Under the pieces are notes generated by a model. That model saw only the letters and a program-made list of their open reading frames with translations. It searched no databases and was not told the origin of the DNA. From Lysinibacillus piscis (GTDB taxonomy: Bacteria; Bacillota; Bacilli; Bacillales_A; Planococcaceae): a DNA stretch of 64,000 nt. Where the stretch lies: positions 186,001 to 250,000 of the forward strand of contig NZ_BRZA01000003.1 of assembly GCF_026012395.1 (NCBI RefSeq), given 5' to 3'. The position numbers were made by a program, and so were the translations under genes. Position 1 is the first letter of the stretch; every line of letters starts with the position of its first letter. This document shows, piece after piece, positions 34,443 to 42,632 of the stretch.

Positions 34443-35288
34443 ATGATTCAACATTTACAAGATACAATCACTTTAAATAACGGTTTACAAATGCCAGGCA
34501 TGGGCTTAGGTGTATTTCAAGTGGAGAACGATACAACTGCGGAAATTGTGAAAAATTCTATTGAGGTAGGCTATCGAAGTATTGATACGGCTGCTATTTA
34601 TGGGAATGAGGCTGGTGTTGGCGAAGGTATTCGGAGAGCGCTTGCCTCAACAGATTTACAACGCACAGATTTATTTATCACATCGAAGGTATGGAACGAT
34701 AACTTAAGCTATGAAGAGACAATAGCAGCATATGAGGAGAGCCTTGAAAAGCTTGGATTAGATTATATCGATCTTTATTTAATTCATTGGCCAGGAAAAA
34801 ATAAATATGCTGAATCGTGGAAGGCTCTTGAGGATTTATATGAGCAAGGAAAAATCAAAGCGATTGGTGTATGTAACTTCACTATTGCTCATCTACAGGA
34901 CCTATTAACATTTGCTCGTGTTATCCCTGTTATCAATCAAGTAGAATTTCATCCACGATTACAGCAAACGGAGCTTCAAGCTTTTTGTCAAGAACACCAT
35001 ATTCAACTTGAGGCTTGGGCACCTTTAATGCAGGGTGGTCTAATGGACAATGAAACGATAGCGAGTATTGCTGAAAAACATGGTAAAACTATTGCTCAAA
35101 TCATTTTACGTTGGGATATTCAACAAGGGGTTATTACCATTCCAAAGTCAGTACGTATAGAGCGAATGCGAGAAAATGCGGCTATCTTTGACTTTACTTT
35201 ATCCGATGAAGAGATGGACATACTTAATAAAATGAATGAAGAGCACCGTGTTGGACCAAATCCAAACGACTTCGATTTTGCCTTATAA
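34443..35288 (+). CDS. Aldo/keto reductase
   Basis: This is an NADPH-dependent aldo-keto reductase of 281 residues (AKR5-like). The catalytic tetrad is present: GYRSIDTAAIYGNE (Asp and Tyr, about 42-55), TSKVWND (Lys near 80) and LIHWPGKN (His near 112). The cofactor region near the C-terminus (IPKSVRIERMREN) is typical. GGAGGG precedes the ATG. It is a single-gene unit with its own promoter and terminator. Such enzymes in Bacilli reduce methylglyoxal and similar carbonyls. Confidence 0.93.
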   Translation: MIQHLQDTITLNNGLQMPGMGLGVFQVENDTTAEIVKNSIEVGYRSIDTAAIYGNEAGVGEGIRRALASTDLQRTDLFITSKVWNDNLSYEETIAAYEESLEKLGLDYIDLYLIHWPGKNKYAESWKALEDLYEQGKIKAIGVCNFTIAHLQDLLTFARVIPVINQVEFHPRLQQTELQAFCQEHHIQLEAWAPLMQGGLMDNETIASIAEKHGKTIAQIILRWDIQQGVITIPKSVRIERMRENAAIFDFTLSDEEMDILNKMNEEHRVGPNPNDFDFAL

Positions 35289-35301
35289 GTAGCTGATTAA
35301 T

Positions 35302-35343
35302 AGAAAAAAGAGACTTCACTCTTTTAGAAAGCCTCTTTTTTCT
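35302..35343. terminator. Bidirectional terminator
   Basis: AGAAAAAAGAG (35302-35312) pairs with CTCTTTTTTCT (35333-35343). It lies between the convergent aldo-keto reductase and HxlR-type genes. Confidence 0.75.
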
Positions 35344-35350
35344 AAGCTAT

Positions 35351-35734
35351 TTAGGATGTCTGCCCAATTGTGCTATCGTCATCATGCTGCATTAATATAA
35401 CATCTTCACCTTTATGCTTGAGCAATTCAATATGCTTTTCACCCCAAACACAAAGTAAGCTTAAGATGGGCTCCATTTCTTCACCATAAGGTGTTAATGA
35501 ATATTCAACCTTTGGTGGCACTTGATTGAACACCTGTCGATTAATTAAACCTGCTTGCTCTAGCTCACGCAATTGATTTGTTAGCATTTTTTGTGAAATA
35601 CCTGGTATTAAACGGCGAAATTCATTTGTACGTAGCTTACTATGATGATTCAAATGACAAAGAATAACAGGCTTCCATTTACCACCAATAACTTCAATTG
35701 TAGCTTCGACACCAATATTATAAATTTTTTGCAT
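35351..35734 (-). CDS. HxlR-family transcriptional regulator
   Basis: This is a winged-helix regulator of 127 residues (DUF24/HxlR family). The family core is clear: VIGGKWKPVILCHL (about 15-30), EFRRLIPGISQKMLTNQLRELE (about 40-60) and a wing ending VEYSLTPYGEEMEPIL. It lacks the early conserved Cys of redox-sensing YodB/HypR types. Two ATGs lie in tandem; the second (35734) is better spaced from GGGGGG. It is divergent from an MFS gene and shares with it a pair of 11-bp inverted repeats, so it probably represses that gene. Confidence 0.9.
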   Translation of the reverse strand: MQKIYNIGVEATIEVIGGKWKPVILCHLNHHSKLRTNEFRRLIPGISQKMLTNQLRELEQAGLINRQVFNQVPPKVEYSLTPYGEEMEPILSLLCVWGEKHIELLKHKGEDVILMQHDDDSTIGQTS

Positions 35735-35746
35735 CATAACCCCCCT

Positions 35747-35806
35747 GTAATATTCAAAGGTAACTAAAACTACCGTACATGCTTTTTAGATATGCTTGAA
35801 TATTAC
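35747..35806. promoter_or_regulatory. Inverted operator halves in the HxlR/MFS divergent region
   Basis: GTAATATTCAA (35747-35757) and its exact complement TTGAATATTAC (35796-35806) lie symmetrically, one near each divergent start. They are candidate binding sites of the HxlR-type regulator. Confidence 0.5.
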
Positions 35807-35843
35807 TATACACTATAGAAAAAATCAAAGGAGATGTCATCAA

Positions 35844-37061
35844 GTGAAAGAATCAAAAGAATCAAAAGCACCAAATGCTAAATTAACGTTACTCGCACTT
35901 GCAATAAGCGCATTTGGCATTGGCTCGACTGAATTTATAAGCGTGGGCCTTCTCCCACTTATTACAGAAGATTTTCATATACCTATAAGTATGGCTGGTC
36001 TTACAGTATCCATTTATGCACTCGGTGTAACCATTGGTGCACCACTACTAACAGCAGTAACCTCTCATTTAAGTAGAAAAAATGTTTTATTGCTTGTGAT
36101 GGTTATTTTTATTGTTGGTAATCTTGTTGTCGCATTAGCCCCTTCTTTTTCGATATTATTAATAGGGCGTATTATTTCTGCGCTAGCACATGGTATATTC
36201 ATGTCTATCGCTTCTGTTATTGCAGCTGAGGTCGTAGCTCCCAACAAACGAGCCAGTGCCATTGCCTTTATGTTCACAGGGCTAACATTAGCCACTGTCA
36301 CGGGTATTCCTTTAGGCACTTTCATTGGACAAGTAACAGACTGGCGTATGTCCTTTTTCTTCATTGTCTTTATAGGTGTGGTTGGGCTAATTAGCAATGC
36401 CCTACTTGTACCAAAACAGTTAACCAAAGGAGACGCCATTTCGATACGAGATATTGGCAAGGTTTTAAGTAATGTACGTATGCTATTAATACTTTTCATC
36501 ACAGCAATTGGCTATGGTGGTGCATTTGTTGTCTACACATATATATCACCACTATTAGAAAATTATATGGGCTATTCCCCTCATGCCGTTGTCGTTATTT
36601 TAATTATCTATGGTATTTGTGTTGCTATTGGCAATACAGTAGGTGGTCGTTTAGCAAATAACAATCCTCTACAAGCCATTTTTATCGCTTTCCTTTGCCT
36701 TGGATTGACATTACTCGGTATCGGATTTGCGCTTGAATCATCAGTTATCGGTTTAGTAATGGTGCTTATGATGGGGTTGTTAATGTTTATGAGTGTCCCT
36801 GGCTTGCAATTGTATGCTGTACAGCTTGCAGAAAAATATATACCCTCTGCTACTGCCATGGCATCAGCCTTAAATATTTCAGCCTTTAATATCGGCATTT
36901 TCTTAGGGTCCTATATTGGTAGCTTTATTATTCGCCACCAATCCTTAGCCTTAACCCCTTTTTACGGATTTTTGATGGTAATGTTAGCAGCAACCGTTAC
37001 GATACTTTGGCTCATCTTTGATCATTCCAAGCAAAAAGAGAAAAGCATCAGTTGTCATTGA
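35844..37061 (+). CDS. MFS transporter (AraJ/NepI/DHA1 type)
   Basis: This is a 12-helix drug:proton-antiporter-like transporter of about 405 residues. Signature pieces are FGIGSTEFISVGLLPLI in helix 1, the motif-A-like loop after helix 2 (SHLSRKNVLL), and SALAHGIFMSIASVIA in helix 4. I use the GTG at 35844 (AAGGAGATG seven to eight bases upstream; protein starts MKESKESK) instead of an upstream in-frame start that overlaps the promoter region. It is divergent from the HxlR-type gene, a common pairing for inducible exporters. Confidence 0.88.
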   Translation: MKESKESKAPNAKLTLLALAISAFGIGSTEFISVGLLPLITEDFHIPISMAGLTVSIYALGVTIGAPLLTAVTSHLSRKNVLLLVMVIFIVGNLVVALAPSFSILLIGRIISALAHGIFMSIASVIAAEVVAPNKRASAIAFMFTGLTLATVTGIPLGTFIGQVTDWRMSFFFIVFIGVVGLISNALLVPKQLTKGDAISIRDIGKVLSNVRMLLILFITAIGYGGAFVVYTYISPLLENYMGYSPHAVVVILIIYGICVAIGNTVGGRLANNNPLQAIFIAFLCLGLTLLGIGFALESSVIGLVMVLMMGLLMFMSVPGLQLYAVQLAEKYIPSATAMASALNISAFNIGIFLGSYIGSFIIRHQSLALTPFYGFLMVMLAATVTILWLIFDHSKQKEKSISCH

Positions 37062-37073
37062 TGCTTTTCTCTT
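37036..37073. terminator. Bidirectional terminator overlapping the MFS stop codon
   Basis: AAGAGAAAAGCATCA (37036-37050) pairs perfectly with TGATGCTTTTCTCTT (37059-37073), a 15-bp stem with an 8-base loop. Confidence 0.75.
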
Positions 37074-37091
37074 AACAATGAAATAACTATT

Positions 37092-37751
37092 TTATCCACC
37101 AAATGATGGTTTATTTTTCACTTGTGATAATGTCATCCCATCACCCAGCGGAACAAGGATGGACTGTAGGCGTGGATGATTTGCTACCAACTCATTAAAT
37201 TCCTTCATTATTTCTGTATAACGTTTTGACTTTACTTCTGTGCTTATAACACTACCGCCAGCTAATACATTATCCGTCACAATAAAAGCGCCTGGTTCCG
37301 CTAGTTGAATACAGTATTCCAAGTAAAGTGAATAATTTTCTTTATCGGCATCAATGAAAAAGAAATCGAATTTTTTATTATTTTGCACAAGATTTTCAAG
37401 ACTTTGTAATGCCGCTCCTACATGATAAGTCACTCGTTGACCGAAGCCCGCTTTTGTTAAATTTTCATAAGCTAAATTAGCATATCGCTCCTCTAATTCA
37501 AGTGAAGTTAACATCCCCTCTTCACCAAATCCTCTAGCAATACAAATGCCACTATAACCACCAAGAGCTCCTATTTCAAGAGCATTTTGTGCCCTAGCCA
37601 TAGATACAAGCAACGTCAATAATTTTCCTGTTGAAGGAGATACAGAAATCGCTGGCATTCCATTTATTGCAATGGATGATAGCACATCTGCTAAAAGCTG
37701 GTCCTCATCTGCAAATATTTTATCTATATAATCATTAATTTCCTTCATCAT
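37092..37751 (-). CDS. SAM-dependent O-methyltransferase (catechol/caffeoyl-CoA type)
   Basis: This is an AdoMet-dependent class-I methyltransferase of 219 residues in the caffeoyl-CoA/catechol O-methyltransferase family (Methyltransf_3). The SAM loop ALEIGALGGYSGICIARG (about 55-70), the acidic residue in LTSLELEE, and the metal-binding FFFIDADKENYSLYLEY with VTDNVLAGG (about 135-165) are all in place. It overlaps the preceding small gene by 17 bases and shares its tightly controlled promoter. The likely role is methylation of a phenolic or catechol compound. Confidence 0.9.
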   Translation of the reverse strand: MMKEINDYIDKIFADEDQLLADVLSSIAINGMPAISVSPSTGKLLTLLVSMARAQNALEIGALGGYSGICIARGFGEEGMLTSLELEERYANLAYENLTKAGFGQRVTYHVGAALQSLENLVQNNKKFDFFFIDADKENYSLYLEYCIQLAEPGAFIVTDNVLAGGSVISTEVKSKRYTEIMKEFNELVANHPRLQSILVPLGDGMTLSQVKNKPSFGG

Positions 37752-38094
37752 GCTTATTTTCTTCCTCTGTCATATCTTCTGTTTGAATTTCTTCTAAATG
37801 TAGTTCAAATAGCTGTGTAAATTCATTGATAACCATATCAAGTGCTTTTAGTTCACCAATTAGAATTTGTTGAATGGATTGAAATTCGGGTTGCTCCAAC
37901 TGTTGAACAATCGTAGAACGCTTCAACATCAGTTGTTCTAAAAAGGAAATTGCTCTACCACGACGGAATGTCTTTGGACCTTGCTGTGCATCTCCACGTC
38001 CACCTCGCCGATGCCCACCACGATGAAGATCTCCTCTTTCCATGCGATTTCCTCTGTGATGATGTCCTTCTCGGCTAAAATGTTCATTTCTCAT
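37735..38094 (-). CDS. Small His/Arg/Gly-rich protein, unknown function, possibly regulatory
   Basis: This is a 119-residue protein. The first 45 residues are extremely rich in His, Arg and Gly (HHHRGNRMERGDLHRGGHRR), which suggests metal or nucleic-acid binding. The rest is a helical domain (RRGRAISFLEQLMLKRST... to about 95) and ends in an acidic tail. I cannot name the family; the RGRAISFL opening faintly recalls PadR-type regulators. It heads an operon with an O-methyltransferase, and its promoter carries two GTATAC-type palindromes, so it may itself be the regulator. Confidence 0.65.
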   Translation of the reverse strand: MRNEHFSREGHHHRGNRMERGDLHRGGHRRGGRGDAQQGPKTFRRGRAISFLEQLMLKRSTIVQQLEQPEFQSIQQILIGELKALDMVINEFTQLFELHLEEIQTEDMTEEENKHDEGN

Positions 38095-38111
38095 TATTAA
38101 TTGCTCCTTTC

Positions 38112-38174
38112 GTATACAATTGTATACAAATATTTTTATAATCTAAATGTATACAATCGTATACGAATTGTCAA
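38112..38174 (-). promoter_or_regulatory. Promoter with twin GTATAC palindromes
   Basis: TTGACA (38174-38169), a 17-bp spacer and TACATT (38151-38146) form the promoter. GTATACAATCGTATAC (38149-38164) fills the spacer, and a perfect palindrome GTATACAATTGTATAC (38112-38127) lies about 20 bases past the start. Both should bind one dimeric repressor. Confidence 0.75.
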
Positions 38175-38266
38175 TTAAAAATCTCTCTTATAAAGCTATA
38201 TAAAATGAACCAAACTTGATATAGTATGTACTTAAGATAAAATCAAATACTTACGGTGGTGTGTAT

Positions 38267-39106
38267 ATGAGGAAATATATAACCGATATTTTATTCATTC
38301 TGGTGGGGTCACTACTTTTTGCATTGGCTATCAACCTATTTGTTATTCCTAACGATTTAGGTGAGGGTGGCGTAACGGGAATTACCATTATTGCGTATTA
38401 TTTATTTGGCTGGTCACCTAGTATTGTGAGCTTTGCGCTAAATGCTGTTTTATTAATTGTAGGTTATAGATTTTTAAGTCGCCAAACAACGATTTATACA
38501 ATTATTGCGGTATCTTTTCACTCGTTGTTTTTACATTTTACAGAATCGTGGTCAATTGCTTCAGATGAAATTATTGTCAATACCATTTTCGGTGGTGTCT
38601 TTGCAGGTGTTGGAATTGGTTTAATCATCAAGGTTGGTGGGACAACGGCTGGTTCAACCATATTAGCTCGCATTACAAATAAATATCTTGGTTGGAGTAT
38701 TAGCTATGGTCTACTATTTTTCGACCTCATTGTTGCTTTTTCATCATTTTTCATCATTGGAGCAGAGGCATTAATGTTAACGGTAATCATGCTGTATATC
38801 GGTACAAAGGTCATGGAATTTGTAATAGAAGGTGTGAACCCTCAAAAAGCTACTACGATTATTTCTAAAAATCCTGAAGCTATTGCTGAAAAAGTAAGTG
38901 CCTATATGAATCGTGGTGTAACTGTGCTATCTGGTCATGGCTATTATACAAAGGAGCAAAAGGAAATTTTGTATATTGTCATCAATAAGCAAGAGGTTGT
39001 AAAGCTGAAGAGAATCGTAAAGGAAATTGATACAGAAGCCTTTGTTGCTATTCATGATGTACGAGATGTATTTGGACGAGGTTTTATTGAATTGTCAAAA
39101 TCCTAG
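38267..39106 (+). CDS. YitT-family membrane protein (DUF161/DUF2179)
   Basis: This is a 279-residue integral membrane protein of the YitT family, with five to six membrane segments (about 5-165) carrying GSLLFALAINLFVIPNDLGEGGVTG and a cytoplasmic DUF2179 domain (about 190-278; GVTVLSGHGYYTKEQKEILYIV). Function is unknown for the family. The ATG at 38267 is preceded by GGTGG; a GTG two codons earlier is less well placed. It is followed by a copy of the dispersed repeat and then a terminator. Confidence 0.9.
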   Translation: MRKYITDILFILVGSLLFALAINLFVIPNDLGEGGVTGITIIAYYLFGWSPSIVSFALNAVLLIVGYRFLSRQTTIYTIIAVSFHSLFLHFTESWSIASDEIIVNTIFGGVFAGVGIGLIIKVGGTTAGSTILARITNKYLGWSISYGLLFFDLIVAFSSFFIIGAEALMLTVIMLYIGTKVMEFVIEGVNPQKATTIISKNPEAIAEKVSAYMNRGVTVLSGHGYYTKEQKEILYIVINKQEVVKLKRIVKEIDTEAFVAIHDVRDVFGRGFIELSKS

Positions 39107-39111
39107 TAAAT

Positions 39112-39249
39112 CAATTACGCTGAAGCGTAATTGCGTCTGGATTTTTTCGAGCTCGCTCGAAAAAGCTCCTCTTCAAAATCCATGACACCCGCTGGGGCTT
39201 TTATCTTGGTTCAGCGGGCGTTGGGACACCCACTGAACCAAGATAAAAG
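39112..39249 (+). repeat. Dispersed palindromic repeat, copy C (most complete)
   Basis: It contains three hairpins in order: CAATTACGC (39112-39120)/GCGTAATTG (39125-39133), TTTTTCGAGC/GCTCGAAAAA (about 39142-39164), and CTTTTATCTTGGTTCAG (39198-39214)/CTGAACCAAGATAAAAG (39233-39249, perfect 17 bp). Copies A and B share the sequence in the same order. Confidence 0.85.
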
Positions 39250-39281
39250 GAGCAAGGGCCTATTTTAAGGTACCCTTGCTC
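39250..39281. terminator. Bidirectional terminator after the YitT gene
   Basis: GAGCAAGGG (39250-39258) pairs with CCCTTGCTC (39273-39281), and T-rich sequence follows on the plus strand. The minus side reads into CTTTTATC. Confidence 0.75.
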
Positions 39282-39285
39282 TTTA

Positions 39286-39849
39286 TTATTTTGTCGGTAT
39301 ATGTTTAATAATTCGGGCAGGATTCCCACCAATGATTACATTATCAGGTACATCCTTTGTCACCACAGCCCCTGACGCTACCACGACATTGTTACCAATT
39401 GTCACACCAGGGTTGATAATCGCTCTGCCGCCAATCCACACATTATCCCCAATCTGTACAGGCTTGCCATATTCAAGACCTGCTACTCTGTCCTCCACCT
39501 CTAATGGGTGTGTTGCTGTGTAAATATGTACACCATGTGCGAGCAGACAATTGACACCAATACGAATTTCACACACATCTAAAAATACACAGTCAAAATT
39601 CGCAAAGAAATTTTCACCAACGTGTATGTTATAACCATAATCACAGCGGAATGTTGGCTCGATGTAGAAGTTTTCGCCTGTTGAACCAAGCAATTCTTTT
39701 AATAGCTGCTTCCTTATTTCGTCCTCTGTTTCAATAGAATGATTAAACATTCTTGTCAGCCTTCGAGCGTTCTGCCTATCATTCGCTAACGTTGCATCCA
39801 TAGCATTATAGTACTCACCAGCCAGCATCTTTTCTTTTTCTGTTGTCAT
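39286..39849 (-). CDS. Maltose/galactoside O-acetyltransferase-type enzyme
   Basis: This is a hexapeptide-repeat (left-handed beta-helix) acetyltransferase of 187 residues in the LacA/Maa/NodL group, which acetylates sugars at C6 using acetyl-CoA. The N-terminal MAC domain ([18 protein letters not shown]) is followed by the helix with [10 protein letters not shown], the active-site His in [12 protein letters not shown] (about 112), and the closing coils ([20 protein letters not shown]). It starts four bases after the alpha/beta hydrolase stop and shares its operon. Confidence 0.92.
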   Translation of the reverse strand: MTTEKEKMLAGEYYNAMDATLANDRQNARRLTRMFNHSIETEDEIRKQLLKELLGSTGENFYIEPTFRCDYGYNIHVGENFFANFDCVFLDVCEIRIGVNCLLAHGVHIYTATHPLEVEDRVAGLEYGKPVQIGDNVWIGGRAIINPGVTIGNNVVVASGAVVTKDVPDNVIIGGNPARIIKHIPTK

Positions 39850-39852
39850 TTA

Positions 39853-40680
39853 TTACACATCCTTCTCATTTGATTCCTCTACTCGGTCTAACCACTCATC
39901 TATTAGCGCATTAAATAATTGTGGTTGCTCAATTTGCAAATTATGTCCAGCTCTATCAAGCACCGCAAATGTACTTCTTGAAAATTGAGCGAGCGTATTA
40001 AAAGCATCTTGATAACCAACGACAGCATCCTGTTTGCCAAGTAAAAATAGACTTGGTGAATGAAATTGAAAGTCCTTCAAATTAAAAGAGAATCCATAAT
40101 TATTCTGGATTTTGGTTAAAAATTCATCATCAGCTAGTTGAGCGCCAGCCAACACTTCATTTTTGTATCGTTCCCAATTATATTTATCTAAGACTACTTG
40201 ATTGGCACTAAAGCTATCTACTTCTTCTTTTGTGAGTTGTGCTAAAAATTCATTACCAGAATAGACAATCGTCTGTTGTGGAACGGTTCTATCTTCTTTA
40301 TTAGGCAAAATCATTGGGCAAATAAAGGCAGCCCCTAGCAATTTCTCCTTTTGACTTCGAATAACCCCTTGTGCTAAATAACCACCATAAGATTCTCCTA
40401 CAATTATGTATGATTGATTAGGAATTAACGCCTCAATAAAGCTGATAATCGCCTCTAGCATTTCATCCGAATTATGAATTTGTTCATAGTCTCTACTTTG
40501 ACCCATTCCAGGTAAATCAATATAAATTCGACGCCAACCTTCCCTTTTTTGAAAAATAGGCTCCATACACCCACTCATCAATCGATGGTCTAATGAAAAA
40601 CCGTGTAGCATAATAATGGGCTTTCCCACACCGACATCCTCATAATAAATAGTGGCATTTTTAACTTTACAAAAAGGCAT
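39853..40680 (-). CDS. Alpha/beta hydrolase
   Basis: This is an alpha/beta-fold hydrolase of 275 residues. It has the oxyanion-region motif MLHGFSLDHR (about 28-36), the nucleophile elbow VGESYGGYLA (Ser near 98), an Asp in LGKQDAVVGYQD (about 220), and the catalytic His in DRAGHNLQIEQP (about 250). The ATG at 40680 has GGAGGG upstream; five extra codons from an earlier start are unsupported. The substrate is unknown. It is the first gene of a pair with the acetyltransferase. Confidence 0.9.
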   Translation of the reverse strand: MPFCKVKNATIYYEDVGVGKPIIMLHGFSLDHRLMSGCMEPIFQKREGWRRIYIDLPGMGQSRDYEQIHNSDEMLEAIISFIEALIPNQSYIIVGESYGGYLAQGVIRSQKEKLLGAAFICPMILPNKEDRTVPQQTIVYSGNEFLAQLTKEEVDSFSANQVVLDKYNWERYKNEVLAGAQLADDEFLTKIQNNYGFSFNLKDFQFHSPSLFLLGKQDAVVGYQDAFNTLAQFSRSTFAVLDRAGHNLQIEQPQLFNALIDEWLDRVEESNEKDV

Positions 40681-40766
40681 AACAATTCCCTCCAATTATA
40701 TCTTAAAAGAATATACGTTCCCCATCAGTATACCTATTATTAAAGGAAATGTATAACAATAAAAAA

Positions 40767-40797
40767 CCATATGAAATCAACAATTGATTTCATATGG
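40767..40797 (-). terminator. Terminator of the ATP-grasp/alpha-E/transglutaminase operon
   Basis: CCATATGAAATCAA (40767-40780) pairs perfectly with TTGATTTCATATGG (40784-40797), and six Ts follow on the minus strand. Confidence 0.85.
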
Positions 40798-40803
40798 CTC
40801 CTC

Positions 40804-41661
40804 TTACAAATGCTCAATTTTAGTTACATCTACTTTAACCTCTAATGTATGCCCTCCACCTTGATAAACGCCTTCGACAGGGCTAACATCACGATAATCA
40901 CGTCCAACGCATAACACAATATGATTATCCAATACCTCTACATTATTCGTTGGGTCAAGGCCTATCCAGCCAATGCCAGGCACCATAATTTCTACCCATG
41001 CATGTGTCGCAGTGTCACCAATAAGGTCATCATCTTCCCCAACATACAAATACCCACTAATATAACGTGCTGGAATACCACAATAGCGCAATATCCCTAG
41101 CATAATATGTGTGTAGTCCTGACAGACACCCGCCTTCAAATCAAAGGCCTCTTCTGCTGTTGTGCTAACGGTTGTTGCATACGGGTCATATTTAATCGTT
41201 TTGAACAAATATGTCATCACATCACAGGCTAGCTTTAATGGATTATCGTTTTTACCTCCAATAGCCCACAACACCTCTTGCATCTGTGCCTCTGTCAGTG
41301 ATGTCAATGTCGATGTATTCAAATACGGTAAATAATGACTTTTGAATAGCTGTGAGGTAAAAATATTACGCATTTCCTCTGAATAATTAATTTGATAAAT
41401 GTACGGAGCCTTTTGCACACTTACTGTAGAAGTTGCCGTAATAATAAGCTCACTATGTGCTTCCGCAATAAAAAAGTTACCGATATTATTTTGCCAAATA
41501 TCTGTATATTCCTTTATCATTGACTGTGGTGAAATCGTTAAATCATACGATAATACACGCTGACATTCACCCGCTCTCGGCTTCAAGCGTATCGTATTCA
41601 ACGATTGCTCCACTTCGCTTTCATAATGAAAACTATTCGTATGTGTGATACGGTACTTCAT
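40804..41661 (-). CDS. Transglutaminase-like cysteine peptidase domain protein
   Basis: This is a 285-residue cytoplasmic protein with an N-terminal beta domain (MKYRITHTNSFHYESEVEQSLN...) and a transglutaminase-like catalytic core. The core has Cys in LKAGVCQDYTHIML (about 165), His in DTATHAWVEIMVPG (about 230) and Asp in WIGLDPTNN (about 245). I use the ATG at 41661 (GAGGGG upstream); an open extension of 30 residues overlaps the preceding gene and has no site. It is the third gene of a conserved trio with the alpha-E and ATP-grasp proteins and may cleave or transfer the peptide they make. Confidence 0.88.
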   Translation of the reverse strand: MKYRITHTNSFHYESEVEQSLNTIRLKPRAGECQRVLSYDLTISPQSMIKEYTDIWQNNIGNFFIAEAHSELIITATSTVSVQKAPYIYQINYSEEMRNIFTSQLFKSHYLPYLNTSTLTSLTEAQMQEVLWAIGGKNDNPLKLACDVMTYLFKTIKYDPYATTVSTTAEEAFDLKAGVCQDYTHIMLGILRYCGIPARYISGYLYVGEDDDLIGDTATHAWVEIMVPGIGWIGLDPTNNVEVLDNHIVLCVGRDYRDVSPVEGVYQGGGHTLEVKVDVTKIEHL

Positions 41662-41684
41662 ACATTTACCCCTCTTTACATGCG

Positions 41685-42632
41685 CTACACAGCCATAATA
41701 GGTGGTGCTAAATAATAAGCCTGTGCTAGAATAGGACCAAAATTGATACAACCTTGTCGAATATTTTTAACCCACTGTTTTTGCTCCGCTAATGTTAATG
41801 CTGTTACATCAACACTTGTTAAAGCAATTAGCTCATCTAACGCACGATACATATTTTCTACATTTTGATTCGTTAATCCCTGTTCTATATCATACACTGT
41901 ATCCTTTATTTTATGTAGTCCATATGCTACAGAGCGTGAACATTTCAAATCGCTAATTAAAAATTTCAACACACTGTCTACTGTTAACACCCGAGAACGG
42001 TAGGCATACTCCTCTACCGTATTCGTTAATTGTAGCCCTAGCCTTATAGCACGATCTGGTTCTAACTCATTCTCTACCTCTAATAAATGATGTAAAATGA
42101 GTGCTGTTTTCTCAGAACGTTCGAGCCATTTACCAATTTTCAAAAATCGATAGCCTATATCTCTTGTCATCAATGAATCAATGATACCTGTTGCCGTTAA
42201 AGTCGTTTTTCGAATGCGTGTTAAGAAATTGGTGGTATTTAATAACGAAAACGCCTCTGGATAAGTACCTTCCTGAATATCTAGATACAGGTCATTCCAT
42301 TCCTCCCACAGCTCATTCGGCATACAATCGCGTGTATTACGAGCATTCATACGCACACTCGTAATGGTAGCAACAAGTGAATCTAGATTCCGACTATCAT
42401 ATACTAGGTAATGTACCATATCCTCTAAAATTCCTTGCTGGTAATACATTTGATAATCTTCTAGATACCCACAAATTTTCAGCACTGTCACCCATTCTTT
42501 ATCATACATAACATCCTTGCGACTGGATTCCAGCATGTACTCTAGCTGTGCATATAAAATATGAGCATTTGTTTGTGTGCGTTCAGCATAACGTCCAATC
42601 CAATATAATGAATCTGCTACACGACTAAGCAT
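41685..42632 (-). CDS. Alpha-E domain protein (DUF403)
   Basis: This is a helical protein of 315 residues of the alpha-E family (COG2307). It opens MLSRVADSLYWIGRYAERTQ and carries LERSEKTALILHHLLEVE in the middle. The family is almost always encoded beside a circularly permuted ATP-grasp ligase and a transglutaminase, exactly as here; its biochemical role is unproven. The ATG at 42632 overlaps the ATP-grasp stop (ATGCTTAG), so translation is coupled. Confidence 0.9.
   Translation of the reverse strand: MLSRVADSLYWIGRYAERTQTNAHILYAQLEYMLESSRKDVMYDKEWVTVLKICGYLEDYQMYYQQGILEDMVHYLVYDSRNLDSLVATITSVRMNARNTRDCMPNELWEEWNDLYLDIQEGTYPEAFSLLNTTNFLTRIRKTTLTATGIIDSLMTRDIGYRFLKIGKWLERSEKTALILHHLLEVENELEPDRAIRLGLQLTNTVEEYAYRSRVLTVDSVLKFLISDLKCSRSVAYGLHKIKDTVYDIEQGLTNQNVENMYRALDELIALTSVDVTALTLAEQKQWVKNIRQGCINFGPILAQAYYLAPPIMAV

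Noticed and set aside
36065-36502. Minus-strand open frame of 145 codons inside the MFS gene
   Set aside because: It is antisense to an intact MFS gene with typical motifs; composition is that of a mirrored membrane protein.
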